This document shows positions 1 through 9,224 of a DNA stretch of 44,366 nucleotides, one piece after another. The stretch spans positions 1 through 44,366 of the forward strand of contig NZ_SORW01000018.1 in assembly GCF_004405105.1 (NCBI RefSeq), in the 5' to 3' direction. Made by a program: the position numbers and the translations under genes. The notes beneath the pieces are model-generated. The model was not told the origin of the DNA. It saw only the letters and a list, made by a program, of their open reading frames with translations, and ran no database searches. Every line of letters begins with the position of its first letter. Positions within the stretch are counted from its first letter, which is position 1. Source of the stretch: Jeotgalibacillus sp. R-1-5s-1 (GTDB lineage Bacteria > Bacillota > Bacilli > Bacillales > Jeotgalibacillaceae).

Positions 1-59
1 ATGATCCTCAAAAAAAAACCAAAAAAGATCTGTTTTTTCTCTTGACTATAATATAGCTG

Positions 60-170
60 ACTTTCCGCGGCCGCGCGGTGAGCCAGCTGGTGCTTCGCAC
101 TACGCTGTCTCACCTGTTGCTTCACTGCCGCAGGAGTCTTCGGGTGTGTCCGGTCCTTTTAAAAATAAGT
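60..170 (+). repeat. Family A structured repeat, copy 1
   Basis: A GC-rich block in an AT-rich setting. It holds the family A core: CTTTCCGCGGCCGCGCGGTGAGCC, then an inner hairpin (GGTGAG..CAGC..GTGC / GCAC..GCTG..CTCACC), then CTGCCGCAGGAGTC. The left outer arm seems lost; the right arm reads CGGGTGTGTCCGG. Other copies lie near 235-350 (inverted), 14255-14372, 20044-20165 and 40141-40229 (inverted). No credible reading frame was seen in it. Confidence 0.85.
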
Positions 171-234
171 GTTTATGACTTGATGAAAAGTAATGTATAA
201 AGTCAGAAAGATCTTTTCTATGTTTAAAAATTTC

Positions 235-350
235 AGGTAAGTGGAGCAGAAGGCGGCGACTCCTGCGGCATAGAAGGGCAGGTGAAACTCTGAAGGCACG
301 AAGCGTCAAAGAGGTTCACCGCCCGGCCGCGGAAAGCATCCGCCTGTCGC
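235..350 (-). repeat. Family A structured repeat, copy 2 (inverted)
   Basis: The inverse orientation of copy 1. CGACTCCTGCGGC stands at the left and GGTTCACCGCCCGGCCGCGGAAAGC at the right, with a short outer stem AGGCGG/CCGCCT. The inner loop differs more from the other copies. With copy 1 it makes a larger inverted repeat enclosing about 70 AT-rich bases, so 1-396 is explained mainly by these two elements. Confidence 0.8.
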
Positions 351-396
351 GGAGCTTACCGGTTAAAAGAAAGCCGAAGGGATCTTGCGAATTATT

Positions 397-801
397 TTAA
401 TCATTCTTCTCCTCAGCCTTCAACTCATCATGGTCAATATATTGAACATTGTTCTTGAAAATCAGTCTTGTTCTGAAGCGGTAGCGGCATTTTTCGTCAT
501 GCTGGGCCAGGTGTTCAGGAATCACGTAAGTAAAGGGAATCTCCTTCCACTCCTTATCATCAATCTCCTGAGACATATAAATCGTCGCAGCAATTTCAAC
601 TGGCTTTTCTTCGTTAGAGTCAGGATCAAATTTCATCAGATCACATTCGAGTCTTGAGACCTTTGCTTTTTGTCGTGGGCCTTTCAGCTTGAATGTACCC
701 GTTATCTTTTCTCCAGGAGTCAGTGTATTTTGATTTAACACTAAATCCACTTTTCCTTTTCCCGGTGAGAGCGCACTGATCATTCTTGCGAGCACTTTCA
801 T
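397..801 (-). CDS. Short Spo0M-like (arrestin-fold) protein
   Basis: A 134-residue product that resembles the N-terminal half of the sporulation-control protein Spo0M. Shared features are the KVDxVLxxxxxxPGExxxGxFxxKG opening and the later KEIPFxxxIPEH segment, typical of its arrestin-like beta-sandwich. The roughly 120-residue C-terminal part of full-length Spo0M is absent. I chose the ATG at 801 because AAAGGA lies five bases upstream; the GTG at 804 would sit too close to it. The gene lies 54 bp behind the MFS gene on the same strand and may be co-transcribed with it. There is no signal peptide or membrane segment, so it should be cytoplasmic. The family call rests on these motifs only, and the function is not known. 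Confidence 0.6.
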   Translation of the reverse strand: MKVLARMISALSPGKGKVDLVLNQNTLTPGEKITGTFKLKGPRQKAKVSRLECDLMKFDPDSNEEKPVEIAATIYMSQEIDDKEWKEIPFTYVIPEHLAQHDEKCRYRFRTRLIFKNNVQYIDHDELKAEEKND

Positions 802-855
802 CACATCCTTTGGTATTTCATACGATTACATTTTATAAAGGTTTCATTGCTAATA

Positions 856-2076
856 TTAATTTATCGTTCCACCGGGTGTTGAAGCAAGTTCCGGTGAGCT
901 TTTGAGTTTACGGAAACGTACATAAAATACGCTGGTCATGACGAATGAAAGGACACCAAATACAACAACCATCAAAGGAAGGCCGATTAAATCCAGCAAT
1001 AATCCTGTTAACAGAAGGACGACCTGAAAGACGATCCGGTCAAGCATATTTCTAAACGAGAAGAACCTACCGTGAAATTCTTTTGGAATGCGCGTTTGAA
1101 AAATGGTTGCCGCTGTAGGAAAGAAGCAGCCTACCGCAAAACCGAAAATGGCGAATGATAAAATGGATAGTGCAGGAATGTCTGCAAAGAATAATAGGAA
1201 TTGTGAAAAGCCGATGACAAATGAAAAGCCGAATAAAATCGAGTAAGGTGAAAACGATTCGCCAATTCGTTTAATCACAAAGGCACCGATCATAAAAGCA
1301 ATCCCTTCAGCCGTATAAATCCAGCCTTTTATGGCAGGGTCATTTTGGATTTCACTGATATTAATGACCATCAGGTTAAATCCGCCGATAAACAACAGTG
1401 GGACGAGCGTGAGAATTAACGTCATCAATACAATAGGCAAGCCTTTTATGATTGGGAAAACTTCGCTGAAACCGGCGGGACGCTGTTTTGCTTCTTTTGG
1501 CAAAGCTTTTGGAAGCTCTTCATTTATTTGAAGCAACCACGTAACACCGAACAGACCGAGATAGGCTAATAGAGAAAACAGATAAACCATTGATAACGGA
1601 AGCTGAACGACTAAAATTCCTGCAACAGCGGTTCCAAGAACCCTTGATAAAGTAGACACATTCATATGAATACCATTCAGCTGAAGCAGTTCTTTTTCTT
1701 TTACAACAAGTGGCAAGGCAGCCTGAAGAGCAGGGAAATAAAAGGCTGCTGACATTTGAATAAAGACGAGAAAGACAATCATCCACAGCACAGAATCCTG
1801 TTGAATGGCGATCAACATAAAGATCACGCTGATCGCTCTCACAAAACCGGAGGCAAGCATCACCGTTTTTTTACGCAGCTGATCTGTAATTCTTCCGGCC
1901 AGAGGGCCGATCAGCACACCTGCGAGGAGACCTGCTCCTAAAATCAGTGACTTCATAAAATCAGACGGAACTTTCTCCTGCATAAATTCCAGGTTGCCAA
2001 TAATTCCGAGCCACAAACCGACTCCGGCAATAAACTCTCCGGTCAGCAGAATCCAGACATTTCGATTGCGAAACAT
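856..2076 (-). CDS. MFS transporter
   Basis: A 406-residue integral membrane protein with about twelve hydrophobic segments and the short hydrophilic loop GRITDQLRKK after TM2, the MFS motif A position. The overall pattern (short N-terminus, GEFIAGVG in TM1, central loop rich in charge) resembles the MFS_3/EntS-like group of exporters, which move siderophores, drugs or macrolides. The substrate cannot be read from sequence. The ATG at 2076 has AGAAGG seven bases upstream. It is divergent from the RsbR gene at 2216, and the Spo0M-like gene follows it. No regulator sits next to it. Confidence 0.85.
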   Translation of the reverse strand: MFRNRNVWILLTGEFIAGVGLWLGIIGNLEFMQEKVPSDFMKSLILGAGLLAGVLIGPLAGRITDQLRKKTVMLASGFVRAISVIFMLIAIQQDSVLWMIVFLVFIQMSAAFYFPALQAALPLVVKEKELLQLNGIHMNVSTLSRVLGTAVAGILVVQLPLSMVYLFSLLAYLGLFGVTWLLQINEELPKALPKEAKQRPAGFSEVFPIIKGLPIVLMTLILTLVPLLFIGGFNLMVINISEIQNDPAIKGWIYTAEGIAFMIGAFVIKRIGESFSPYSILFGFSFVIGFSQFLLFFADIPALSILSFAIFGFAVGCFFPTAATIFQTRIPKEFHGRFFSFRNMLDRIVFQVVLLLTGLLLDLIGLPLMVVVFGVLSFVMTSVFYVRFRKLKSSPELASTPGGTIN

Positions 2077-2215
2077 GTTAAAACCTTCTTCCTTTTTTCC
2101 ATATCAAAAAGTATGAGTGAAAGTATTTCGTTTGTCTACATAATTATAGGAGTTTACATTTTTATTAAAATAGGAGAATATTAGCATAGAGTGAGATCGA
2201 CAGGAGGGGTGTTCA

Positions 2216-3040
2216 ATGAATGCATATGCACAACTGGGATCATACATAATGCAAAAAAGTGAAGAGCTGGCAAGAGAATTGAATGAGAGCCTGGATAAAG
2301 AATTTGTCGAATCAAATTTACCTCCGGATGAACTGGCAGAGCTGAATGATTGGCGTGCAAAGTTTATCGGGTACATTGCGGAAGCGGTAAGGCAAAATGA
2401 TTCTTCTGTAGTTTGGACGGATATCAAGAAGTGGGCGCGCACGTCCGGTGAGGAAGCCGTCTACAGAGGTATAGAGCTTGACGATGCACTTACAACGCTG
2501 ACTTCCTGGAGAACGGTGACGTGGAATACGATTTTAGAAAAAGTGGATGAGGTTGGTTTGACGGCGAAGGAAGCGATTCAAATCAGCTTTATTATTGATC
2601 CGATTATTGATAAAGCCGGTCAGGAATTCAGTCTGGCCTATATTGAAAACTTCCGCCATTATTTAAATAAGGCGAAGAACAGCGTAATGGAGTATTCTGT
2701 CCCGGTTGTCGGATTAAATGATGATGTTGCGATTTTGCCACTCATTGGTGAACTGGATGATGAACGTGCCAAAGTCTTAAAAGAAGTGGCGTTACACAAA
2801 TGTCTGGAGCTTCGGAACTCGACGCTGATTTTTGACTTATCCGGTGTGCCAATGGTTGACACAATGGTGGCAAATGAGCTGTCTCAGGTGATCGATTCCC
2901 TGAAGTTGATCGGGGTTAAGACGATCCTGACAGGACTTCGTCCGGAAATTGCCCAGGCAGTTGTTGAGATTGGTATAAAATTCGAGGGTATGACGATTCG
3001 TAAAAACTTAAAGACCGCAATTGAAGGCTTAAAAATATAA
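2216..3040 (+). CDS. RsbR-family stressosome co-antagonist
   Basis: 274 residues with an N-terminal non-haem-globin-like sensor domain (about 1-150) and a C-terminal STAS domain (about 160-270), the RsbR paralogue architecture. RsbR proteins form the stressosome with RsbS and control release of the kinase RsbT, and so SigB activity. The STAS motif LSGVPMVDTMVANEL carries Thr216, equivalent to B. subtilis RsbR Thr205. The position equivalent to RsbR Thr171 is Asp182 (GELDDERAK), 34 residues earlier as in RsbR, so one of the two RsbT sites is replaced by an acidic residue. The start ATG follows AGGAGGGG. No rsbS or rsbT is nearby, so this is a lone paralogue like those of B. subtilis. Confidence 0.88.
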   Translation: MNAYAQLGSYIMQKSEELARELNESLDKEFVESNLPPDELAELNDWRAKFIGYIAEAVRQNDSSVVWTDIKKWARTSGEEAVYRGIELDDALTTLTSWRTVTWNTILEKVDEVGLTAKEAIQISFIIDPIIDKAGQEFSLAYIENFRHYLNKAKNSVMEYSVPVVGLNDDVAILPLIGELDDERAKVLKEVALHKCLELRNSTLIFDLSGVPMVDTMVANELSQVIDSLKLIGVKTILTGLRPEIAQAVVEIGIKFEGMTIRKNLKTAIEGLKI

Positions 3041-3083
3041 AAACAGGCAGAGACATATGTTACAGTTGTCTCTGCCTGTTTTT
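3041..3083. terminator. Bidirectional intrinsic terminator
   Basis: AAACAGGCAGAGACA pairs with TGTCTCTGCCTGTTT, followed by a T run; the A run on the left makes it work in both directions. It lies between the convergent RsbR and chemoreceptor genes. Confidence 0.9.
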
Positions 3084-3102
3084 ATGAAAGAAAAAATGAC
3101 AT

Positions 3103-4785
3103 TTAAAACTTAAATCTATTCACCTGCGTTTCAAGTTCTTTGGAGATTTCGGTAAGTTCATTGGCGTGTGAATTAATCTCTTCCATTGAGCTTAGTGATT
3201 CTTCACTTGAAGCGGCGGTTTCTTCCACTCCGGCAGCCGCTTCCTGGGCAACTGAAGCAATTTCCTGGATAGAATTATTCATTTGTGTGCTTTCTTTATC
3301 AATTTCATTTAAGCTCACTGTTATACCGCGGACCAGGTCTGTCATGTTAGAAATGGCAAGGTTAATTTCATGGAATGTGTCAACGGTTTCCTTCATTTTT
3401 TTCGAACCGTGCTCCACTTCTTTGTAACCGCTTTCAAGATCAGACACAACCTGGTTTGATTCTGTCTGAATGTTGCTGACGATACCCGTAATTTCACTTA
3501 CAGATTCAGATACCTGTTCTGCAAGTTTTCGTACTTCATCTGCGACAACGGCAAAGCCTTTTCCATGCTCTCCTGCCCGTGCTGCTTCAATCGCGGCGTT
3601 TAAAGCAAGCAGATTCGTCTGATCAGCAACCGATTGAATGACTTCGACCAGTGAGTAAATGTTTTTCGTCTGCTCATTTAACCCTTTAACACTTTTTACA
3701 CTATTGCTGACTAAAGAATCAATCTGATTCATCTGGTACAGTGAATCTTCCATCAGCCTGCTGCCGGCAGCGGTTTTGTCTGACATATTTGTGGCGCTTT
3801 GCTCAACAATTCGGCTATTTTGAGTGACGGATTCGATTCTATTTTTGAAAAACATCATGGACTCAGAAAGCTGGCCGGCATTATTCGCCTGTAACTCTGA
3901 TCCGCCAGCCAATTCCTGCATTGTAACTGCGATTTGTTCGCCGCCTTCTCTTACTTCTGACGATGTCTGTTTAAATAAAGTACTCCGCTTTGACACTTCA
4001 TCTGCAGCAATCGCAAGGCTTTTCATCAATGATTTGAGCTGTTCCTGCATATCATTGGCGATTCTGGTTAAATCACCGATTTCATCTTTTCTTTTCGTTG
4101 AAAAAGGAGTTGCGGTCAAATCTCCATCCGCAATCTGTTTCATCCGGTTTGACACGGCTACAGTAGAGCGTCCGATAGAGCGACCCATATAAATACCAAT
4201 TGCTGCAGAACCAGCTATCGCGAGCACTGAGAGAAGAATAATAATCAGACGGGTTGAAGTGAAAAACTGCTCACTGTCTGTCTGAAGTTCTCCAGCTACC
4301 TGTTCATTAACGCTTGAAATGGTGATAACACCTTCCTGGAGGGTATGAAAATATGCGTCACCTGATAGTAATACAACCTCAGCCTGATCCCAGTCACCTG
4401 CTTCGATTAATCCACCTGTTTCGTTAATTATTGGCTTATATTCCTCCCAGGCAGATTCAAAGCTTTCAAGGGCAGTTTCTTCTTCAGGAACAAGATATGT
4501 AGCACGATAGTCTACTAAAATACCATCAATATTTGAGATGGCGTTTTGAATTTCCTCTGAGTAAACAGTAGCCTCAGTTAAAACATCATGCATCATTTCT
4601 GATTGAATTAACCCGACATTGTTACTGATATCCCCAAGATATGATAAAGGAATGACGCGGTCAACGTACATCGAATCGGCATTCTTGTCCATTTGCATCA
4701 TACTGTAGATAGCCAGAATACCGAGAATAAGGATCAGAGTGGCGATTGCAAAATAAGAAGTTAACAGCTTCCCAATCAGTTTCAT
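3103..4785 (-). CDS. Methyl-accepting chemotaxis protein
   Basis: A 560-residue transmembrane chemoreceptor. The domains in order are: cytoplasmic tip; TM1 (about 7-29); an extracellular helical sensor of the four-helix-bundle MCP type (about 30-180) rich in Glu and Asp; TM2 (about 182-203) ending in [15 protein letters not shown] (about 204-258); and a long coiled-coil signalling domain. The signalling tip, [20 protein letters not shown] followed by [14 protein letters not shown], is the conserved CheA/CheW-binding hairpin. No C-terminal CheR/CheB pentapeptide tether is present. The start ATG has GAGGTG six bases upstream. The ligand cannot be inferred. It is transcribed alone towards the RsbR gene; other che genes are not in the window. 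Confidence 0.93.
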   Translation of the reverse strand: MKLIGKLLTSYFAIATLILILGILAIYSMMQMDKNADSMYVDRVIPLSYLGDISNNVGLIQSEMMHDVLTEATVYSEEIQNAISNIDGILVDYRATYLVPEEETALESFESAWEEYKPIINETGGLIEAGDWDQAEVVLLSGDAYFHTLQEGVITISSVNEQVAGELQTDSEQFFTSTRLIIILLSVLAIAGSAAIGIYMGRSIGRSTVAVSNRMKQIADGDLTATPFSTKRKDEIGDLTRIANDMQEQLKSLMKSLAIAADEVSKRSTLFKQTSSEVREGGEQIAVTMQELAGGSELQANNAGQLSESMMFFKNRIESVTQNSRIVEQSATNMSDKTAAGSRLMEDSLYQMNQIDSLVSNSVKSVKGLNEQTKNIYSLVEVIQSVADQTNLLALNAAIEAARAGEHGKGFAVVADEVRKLAEQVSESVSEITGIVSNIQTESNQVVSDLESGYKEVEHGSKKMKETVDTFHEINLAISNMTDLVRGITVSLNEIDKESTQMNNSIQEIASVAQEAAAGVEETAASSEESLSSMEEINSHANELTEISKELETQVNRFKF

Positions 4786-4922
4786 CAGCGCACCTCAATT
4801 CTGATTTTTTTGAAAATTATAACTTTTTCTAGTATATTATAACTATTTCCATCCTGTAATTACAACCAATATAGTAAAAAGTATTTATTTTTCTAAAGAT
4901 TTGTCTTGTAGGATTTAAATTA

Positions 4923-4951
4923 TTGACTTAATACCCTATAGGGTATATTAT
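4923..4951 (+). promoter_or_regulatory. cstR promoter with CstR operator 1
   Basis: TTGACT (4923-4928) and TATTAT (4946-4951) are spaced 17 bp. The perfect palindrome ATACCCTATAGGGTAT (4931-4946) fills the spacer. CsoR/CstR-family repressors bind such GC-tract palindromes, so binding here would block RNA polymerase directly. Confidence 0.85.
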
Positions 4952-4991
4952 TAACTCAGATTCACTGATCAAATGCAGGGAGGTGCCTGTT

Positions 4992-5255
4992 GTGGATTAT
5001 CCAAAAGAAACGCTTCACCGGATGAAAAGAGTGGAGGGACAACTCAGAGGCGTTCTTTCCATGATGGAAAACGGCAAGGACTGTAAAGAGGTTGTGACAC
5101 AGCTTTCGGCAGTCCGGACGGCTATTGACCGCACGATTGGTCTGGTCGTCAGTGAAAATTTAGTGACATGTGTAAAAGAAGCAAATGAGACAGACGGACG
5201 TGAACCGGATGAACTCATCAAAGAAGCGGTGAACCTGCTTGTGAAGAGCAGGTAA
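4992..5255 (+). CDS. cstR: CstR-type persulfide-sensing repressor
   Basis: An 87-residue all-helical repressor of the DUF156/CsoR family. With the GTG start at 4992 (GGGAGGTG six bases upstream) Cys31 and Cys60 fall where the two redox cysteines of S. aureus CstR lie. The CsoR copper-ligand His is replaced by Asn (SENLVTC), which argues for persulfide rather than Cu(I) sensing. The C-terminus ELIKEAVNLLVKS also matches CstR closely. Reactive sulfur would cross-link the cysteines and release the operators at 4931 and 5274. It heads a module with a DsrE-family protein and a TauE exporter, which fits sulfide and sulfite handling. An upstream GTG at 4983 overlaps the Shine-Dalgarno and is rejected. 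Confidence 0.9.
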   Translation: MDYPKETLHRMKRVEGQLRGVLSMMENGKDCKEVVTQLSAVRTAIDRTIGLVVSENLVTCVKEANETDGREPDELIKEAVNLLVKSR

Positions 5256-5260
5256 TTTTT

Positions 5261-5289
5261 TTGAATAATCATATACCCTATAGGGTAAT
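5261..5289 (+). promoter_or_regulatory. Second CstR operator with internal promoter
   Basis: TACCCTATAGGGTA (5274-5287) repeats the palindrome found upstream of cstR. It lies between TTGAAT (5261-5266) and a weak -10 GGTAAT (5284-5289) with a 17-bp spacer. The downstream sulfur genes could thus be transcribed separately from cstR. Confidence 0.75.
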
Positions 5290-5308
5290 TATTTTAGGAG
5301 GATTTGTC

Positions 5309-5788
5309 ATGTCAGAAAAAAAGAGAACAACGATTGTATTATTCAGTGGGGATTATGATAAAGCGATGGCTGCTTATATTATTGCCAATGGTGCAGCTGC
5401 TTACGATCATGAGGTCACCATTTTTCATACGTTCTGGGGGCTGAATGCACTCCGTAAGGATGGAAATGTGGACGTGCAGAAAAGCCCTATGGAAAAAATG
5501 TTTGGCAAAATGATGCCAAAGGGCGCAGATAAAATGGGGCTGTCCAAAATGAATTTTGGCGGTCTTGGGCAGAAAATGATTAAAAGTGTCATGAAAAAGC
5601 ACAATGCCATGGAGCTTCCTAACTTGATCGAGATGGCTCAGGAGCAGGAGGTAAAGCTTGTTGCCTGTACGATGACAATGGATTTACTCGGACTTCAGAA
5701 GGAAGAATTGCTTGAGGAAATTGATTATGCAGGTGTAGCAGCGTATTTAGCGGATGCTGAAGACGGGAACGTAAACCTATTTATTTAA
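5309..5788 (+). CDS. DsrE/DsrF-like sulfur-carrier family protein
   Basis: A 159-residue cytoplasmic protein of the DsrE/DsrF/DrsH-like fold (DsrE2 type). The N-terminal TTIVLFSGDYDKAMAAYIIA strand-helix and the C-terminal KLVACTMTMDLLG match the family. The single cysteine in the ACTMTMD loop is the expected persulfide-carrying residue. Such proteins relay sulfane sulfur between rhodaneses, TusA and downstream enzymes. The ATG at 5309 has AGGAGG seven bases upstream; a longer frame from 5261 would run through the CstR operator and is rejected. It lies between cstR and the TauE gene, 21 bp before the latter. Confidence 0.85.
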   Translation: MSEKKRTTIVLFSGDYDKAMAAYIIANGAAAYDHEVTIFHTFWGLNALRKDGNVDVQKSPMEKMFGKMMPKGADKMGLSKMNFGGLGQKMIKSVMKKHNAMELPNLIEMAQEQEVKLVACTMTMDLLGLQKEELLEEIDYAGVAAYLADAEDGNVNLFI

Positions 5789-5809
5789 TCGTCTGAAGGA
5801 GGCAGCATC

Positions 5810-6586
5810 ATGACTATTGAGTTGTTTATCGTATTATTTCTGATCGGCTTTATCGGCTCTTATATATCCGGAATGCTTGGTATTGGCGGCTCTATCATTA
5901 AATACCCTATGCTTCTCTATATTCCGCCGCTGTTTGGACTTGCTGCATTCAGTGCGCATGAGGTGGCAGGAATTTCGGCGGTACAGGTATTCTTTGCGAC
6001 CATTGGCGGTGTGTGGGCATATCGGAAGGGCGGATATCTGAACAAAACCTTAATTATTTATATGGGGGCTGCCGTACTAATCGGCAGTCTGATCGGGGGA
6101 CTTGGTTCGAAGGCTTTAGCCGAGGACACCATCAATATGGTCTACGGAATTCTTGCGTTAATTGCTGCCGTCATGATGTTTGTACCGAAAAAGGGCCGTG
6201 AAGATATTCCGTACGATCAGATAACATTTAACAAGTGGCTGGCGGCAGGTCTGGCGTTTATCGTAGGTGTAAGTGCCGGCATTGTCGGAGCAGCAGGCGC
6301 TTTTTTACTCGTGCCGATCATGCTGGTTGTGCTTAAAATACCAACCAGGGTAACCATTGCGTCCTCTCTTGCCATCACATTTATTGCCTCGATTGGAACA
6401 ACTATTGGCAAAGTGACAACAGGACAGGTCGATTATTTACCGGCAGCCGTTATGGTTGTAGCAAGTCTGATCGCTGCACCACTTGGAGCGAAATTAGGGA
6501 AAAAAATGAATACAAAAGTTCTTCAAGTCCTGCTTGCAGTTATTATTCTGGCAACAGCCATTAAGATTTGGATGGACATTTTGTAG
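5810..6586 (+). CDS. tauE: TauE/SafE-family sulfite or sulfonate exporter
   Basis: 258 residues with about eight membrane segments in two similar halves, typical of the TauE/SafE family. The repeated glycine-rich openings are [13 protein letters not shown] (first half) and [17 protein letters not shown] (second half). In cst operons the TauE homologue is thought to export sulfite or thiosulfate made by sulfide oxidation. Here the same role is inferred from CstR control and the neighbouring DsrE protein. The Shine-Dalgarno GAAGGAGG precedes the ATG. A strong terminator follows directly, ending the three-gene module. Substrate specificity is not visible in the sequence. Confidence 0.88.
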   Translation: MTIELFIVLFLIGFIGSYISGMLGIGGSIIKYPMLLYIPPLFGLAAFSAHEVAGISAVQVFFATIGGVWAYRKGGYLNKTLIIYMGAAVLIGSLIGGLGSKALAEDTINMVYGILALIAAVMMFVPKKGREDIPYDQITFNKWLAAGLAFIVGVSAGIVGAAGAFLLVPIMLVVLKIPTRVTIASSLAITFIASIGTTIGKVTTGQVDYLPAAVMVVASLIAAPLGAKLGKKMNTKVLQVLLAVIILATAIKIWMDIL

Positions 6587-6631
6587 GGGACGGAGCGGGT
6601 GATCCTTTTCACCAGCTCTGTCCCTTTTTTT
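6587..6631 (+). terminator. Terminator of the cstR module
   Basis: GGGACGGAGC pairs with GCTCTGTCCC (one wobble), followed by a run of seven or more T. It lies immediately after the TauE stop codon. Confidence 0.9.
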
Positions 6632-6644
6632 ATTTTTCTGTAAC

Positions 6645-6692
6645 ATTCAAATGAGTGTTTGAATAATATGTTGGAAAGGAGTATATTATAAT
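6645..6692 (+). promoter_or_regulatory. cadC operator and -10 region
   Basis: The imperfect palindrome ATTCAAATGAGTGTTTGAAT (6645-6664) resembles ArsR/SmtB (CadC) operators. A -10 box TATAAT stands at 6687-6692; the -35 is not clear. Another half site, TTTGAATG, lies near 6703, just upstream of the Shine-Dalgarno. Confidence 0.75.
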
Positions 6693-6725
6693 CAAACAAA
6701 GATTTGAATGTTAGGGGTGTTTTTA

Positions 6726-7106
6726 ATGAAAAGTGAGGTTTGCTGTGAGGCAACGAATATTCATCCTGATAAGGTTAAGCGCTCAAAAATTCATCTGCAG
6801 GAGACGAATGCAGGAAATGTTGCAAATCTATTTAAAGCATTAGCTGATGATACAAGAATGAAGATTGCTCTTATTTTATCCAGAGAAGATGAGTTATGTG
6901 TGTGTGATGTAGCTGAAGTGATTGGATCATCGAATGCAACTGCATCACATCATTTAAGACATCTGAAATCCCTCGGTCTTGCTAAAAGCAGAAAAGTGGG
7001 GAAACAGGTGTATTATTCGCTTGATGATCATCATGTGAAAAGTCTGATCGATCTTGCTGTAGAGCATGAAAAGGAGGTTCAGGAGCGCAATGAATCAAGT
7101 GAATGA
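6726..7106 (+). CDS. cadC: CadC-type ArsR/SmtB metal-responsive repressor
   Basis: A 126-residue winged-helix repressor. The [21 protein letters not shown] region carries the ELCVCD metal-binding box of helix alpha-3 followed by the recognition helix. N-terminal cysteines (SEVCCEA) complete the four-thiolate site known from S. aureus CadC for Cd(II), Pb(II) and Zn(II). The downstream AVEHEKE stretch may supply the second (alpha-5) zinc site. The ATG at 6726 is preceded by AGGGGTG; a TTG-initiated extension is not needed. It overlaps cadA by 17 bp, so the two are translationally coupled, and the palindrome at 6645 should give autoregulation. Confidence 0.93.
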   Translation: MKSEVCCEATNIHPDKVKRSKIHLQETNAGNVANLFKALADDTRMKIALILSREDELCVCDVAEVIGSSNATASHHLRHLKSLGLAKSRKVGKQVYYSLDDHHVKSLIDLAVEHEKEVQERNESSE

Positions 7107-9192
7107 AACAACGTACCGCGTGAATGGATTCTCCTGTGCGGGTTGTGCAAAAACCTTTGAGAAGAATGTGAAGAGTCTTGAAGGGGTTGAGGACGCCCAG
7201 GTTAACTTCGGTGCTTCAAAAATTACGGTAAAAGGGATCACCACGATAGAACAGCTGGAGAAAGCGGGCGCTTTTGAAAAACTGCGGGTCACTGATGACC
7301 GGCAAGCGTATTCCCCACCTGAGAAAATCAACTTTTTTAGACGTCATTGGAATGTTTTACTGTCGTTCATACTCTTAACAGCCGGGTTTATAACTGAACG
7401 CACTGTCCAGGTGGAATGGGTCCCGGTTGTTCTGCTGGCGGGAGCCATAGTGATTGGGGGATATTCGCTTTTTATCACAGGATTTAAAAATTTATTCCGG
7501 CTGAATTTTGATATGAGAACATTGATGACGGTTGCCGTAATTGGTGCAGCAATCATTGGGGAATGGGGAGAAGGAGCCGTTGTTGTCATCCTTTTTGCCA
7601 TTAGTGAAGCGCTTGAGCGGTATTCAATGGATAAAGCGAGAGCATCTATTCAATCTCTTATGGATATTTCCCCGAAGACGGCTCTGATCAGAAGGGGACA
7701 TCATGAAATTGAAATGCCTGTAGATGATGTGCGGCCCGGGGATGTAATGATTATCAAACCAGGCGATAAAGTCGCAATGGACGGAGTGATTATCAAGGGA
7801 CATTCCTCTATTAATCAGGCGGCCATTACGGGTGAATCCATCCCGGTAGAAAAAAGCATAAGGGATACAGTGTTTGCCGGAACCCTTAATCAGGAGGGGG
7901 TGCTGGAAGTTGAAGTCACCAAAAATGTACAGGACACGACACTTGCGAAAATTATTCATATGGTGGAGGAAGCACAAGCTGAACGTGCACCATCTCAGGC
8001 TTTTGTTGATCAGTTTGCCAAATATTATACTCCTGCGATTATCGCCATTGCCTTTTTAGTAGCGATTCTGCCGCCTTTAATTGGTGAAGCTGACTGGACG
8101 CAGTGGATTTATCAGGGGCTGGCTGTTCTTGTCGTTGGCTGTCCTTGTGCACTCGTAATTTCAACTCCTGTCGCGATCGTAACGGCGATAGGTAATGCAG
8201 CGAAACAGGGCGTCCTGATCAAGGGGGGTGTCTATCTTGAAGAAATGGGTAAGCTTGACACCATCGCTTTTGACAAGACAGGAACGCTGACAAAAGGGGA
8301 ACCATCTGTTACAGATATTGTGGCAATTGATCCGCATTTTGATGAAGAGAAACTGATCCATTATGCTGCAGCGATCGAAAAGCATTCACGTCACCCACTT
8401 GCTTCAGCCATTCTGTCAAAAGCAGGGGAAGCACAAATTGAAGCAGATGACGTTCAGTCTCTTACTGGAAAAGGAATGATAGGAGTCGTTCAAGGAACAC
8501 GCTATCTGATCGGAAAACCGGCTCTTTTTAGAGAAAAACGTGTGAGTATCCCTGAACGGGACGTGATGGAGGAGCTGCTGGCAGAAGGGAAAACGGTTCT
8601 TGTGTTTGGAACGGAGGAGCGGGTCATCGGTTTTATCGGAATTGCTGATGAAGTCCGTGACATGTCTTCTCCTGTGGTAAAACGTCTGCATGATTTAGGG
8701 ATTAAATCCACGATCATGCTGACCGGGGACAATCAGGAAGCAGCAGCTGCAATGGCAAAAGCTACAGGCGTATCTGAAGTACGTGCGGAGCTTCTTCCGG
8801 AGGATAAACTGTCAGAAATTAAAAAGCTTCGGGCGAACGGCCATCAGGTTGCGATGGTTGGTGACGGTGTCAATGATGCACCGGCTCTTGCAGCCTCAAC
8901 AGTCGGAATTGCAATGGGTGGTGCCGGAACGGATACAGCAATGGAAACGGCTGATATTGCCCTGATGGGAGACGATCTTGAGAAGCTGCCGTTTACTGTG
9001 AAATTAAGCCGTAAAGCCCTCTGGATCATTAAGCAGAATATCGCTTTTTCAATCGGCATTAAAGTGATCGCGCTGTTACTTGTCGTACCGGGCTGGCTGA
9101 CTTTATGGATCGCTATTTTTGCAGATCTTGGGGCAACGCTTCTCGTCACATTGAACGGTATGCGTTTATTGCGTGTAAAAGAAAAAGCTTGA
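7090..9192 (+). CDS. cadA: Cd2+/Zn2+/Pb2+-exporting P1B-type ATPase
   Basis: A 700-residue P-type ATPase. The N-terminal heavy-metal domain has GFSCAGC (Cys16, Cys19). The membrane CPC motif is at 351-353, TGES is in the actuator domain, the phosphorylation motif is DKTGTLT (Asp395), and HP and GDGVND lie in the N and P domains. The last helices carry [15 protein letters not shown], whose Asp is the divalent-metal ligand of CadA/ZntA pumps, so zinc, cadmium and lead are more likely substrates than copper. The ATG at 7090 follows AGGAG and overlaps the end of cadC. The promoter of the next transcription unit (TTGACA at 9189) overlaps its stop codon. Confidence 0.95.
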   Translation: MNQVNETTYRVNGFSCAGCAKTFEKNVKSLEGVEDAQVNFGASKITVKGITTIEQLEKAGAFEKLRVTDDRQAYSPPEKINFFRRHWNVLLSFILLTAGFITERTVQVEWVPVVLLAGAIVIGGYSLFITGFKNLFRLNFDMRTLMTVAVIGAAIIGEWGEGAVVVILFAISEALERYSMDKARASIQSLMDISPKTALIRRGHHEIEMPVDDVRPGDVMIIKPGDKVAMDGVIIKGHSSINQAAITGESIPVEKSIRDTVFAGTLNQEGVLEVEVTKNVQDTTLAKIIHMVEEAQAERAPSQAFVDQFAKYYTPAIIAIAFLVAILPPLIGEADWTQWIYQGLAVLVVGCPCALVISTPVAIVTAIGNAAKQGVLIKGGVYLEEMGKLDTIAFDKTGTLTKGEPSVTDIVAIDPHFDEEKLIHYAAAIEKHSRHPLASAILSKAGEAQIEADDVQSLTGKGMIGVVQGTRYLIGKPALFREKRVSIPERDVMEELLAEGKTVLVFGTEERVIGFIGIADEVRDMSSPVVKRLHDLGIKSTIMLTGDNQEAAAAMAKATGVSEVRAELLPEDKLSEIKKLRANGHQVAMVGDGVNDAPALAASTVGIAMGGAGTDTAMETADIALMGDDLEKLPFTVKLSRKALWIIKQNIAFSIGIKVIALLLVVPGWLTLWIAIFADLGATLLVTLNGMRLLRVKEKA

Positions 9193-9218
9193 CAGTTTCG
9201 TTTTTAATCCCATAAGAT
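9189..9218 (+). promoter_or_regulatory. Promoter of the ABC-F operon, overlapping the cadA stop
   Basis: A consensus -35 TTGACA (9189-9194) begins inside the last two codons of cadA. An 18-bp spacer leads to TAAGAT (9213-9218). Transcription should begin near 9225, giving a leader of about 265 nt before the ABC-F start codon. Confidence 0.75.
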
Positions 9219-9224
9219 GGTGCT

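Noticed and set aside
41-52. Promoter (CTTGACTATAAT) before family A copy 1
   Set aside because: The -10-like TATAAT lacks any -35 at 16-18 bp, and no gene follows in that direction.
2152-2178. SigB-type promoter before the RsbR gene (GTTTAC ... GGAGAA)
   Set aside because: The -10 half is poor compared with GGGTAT and the spacer is 15 bp; not strong enough to list.
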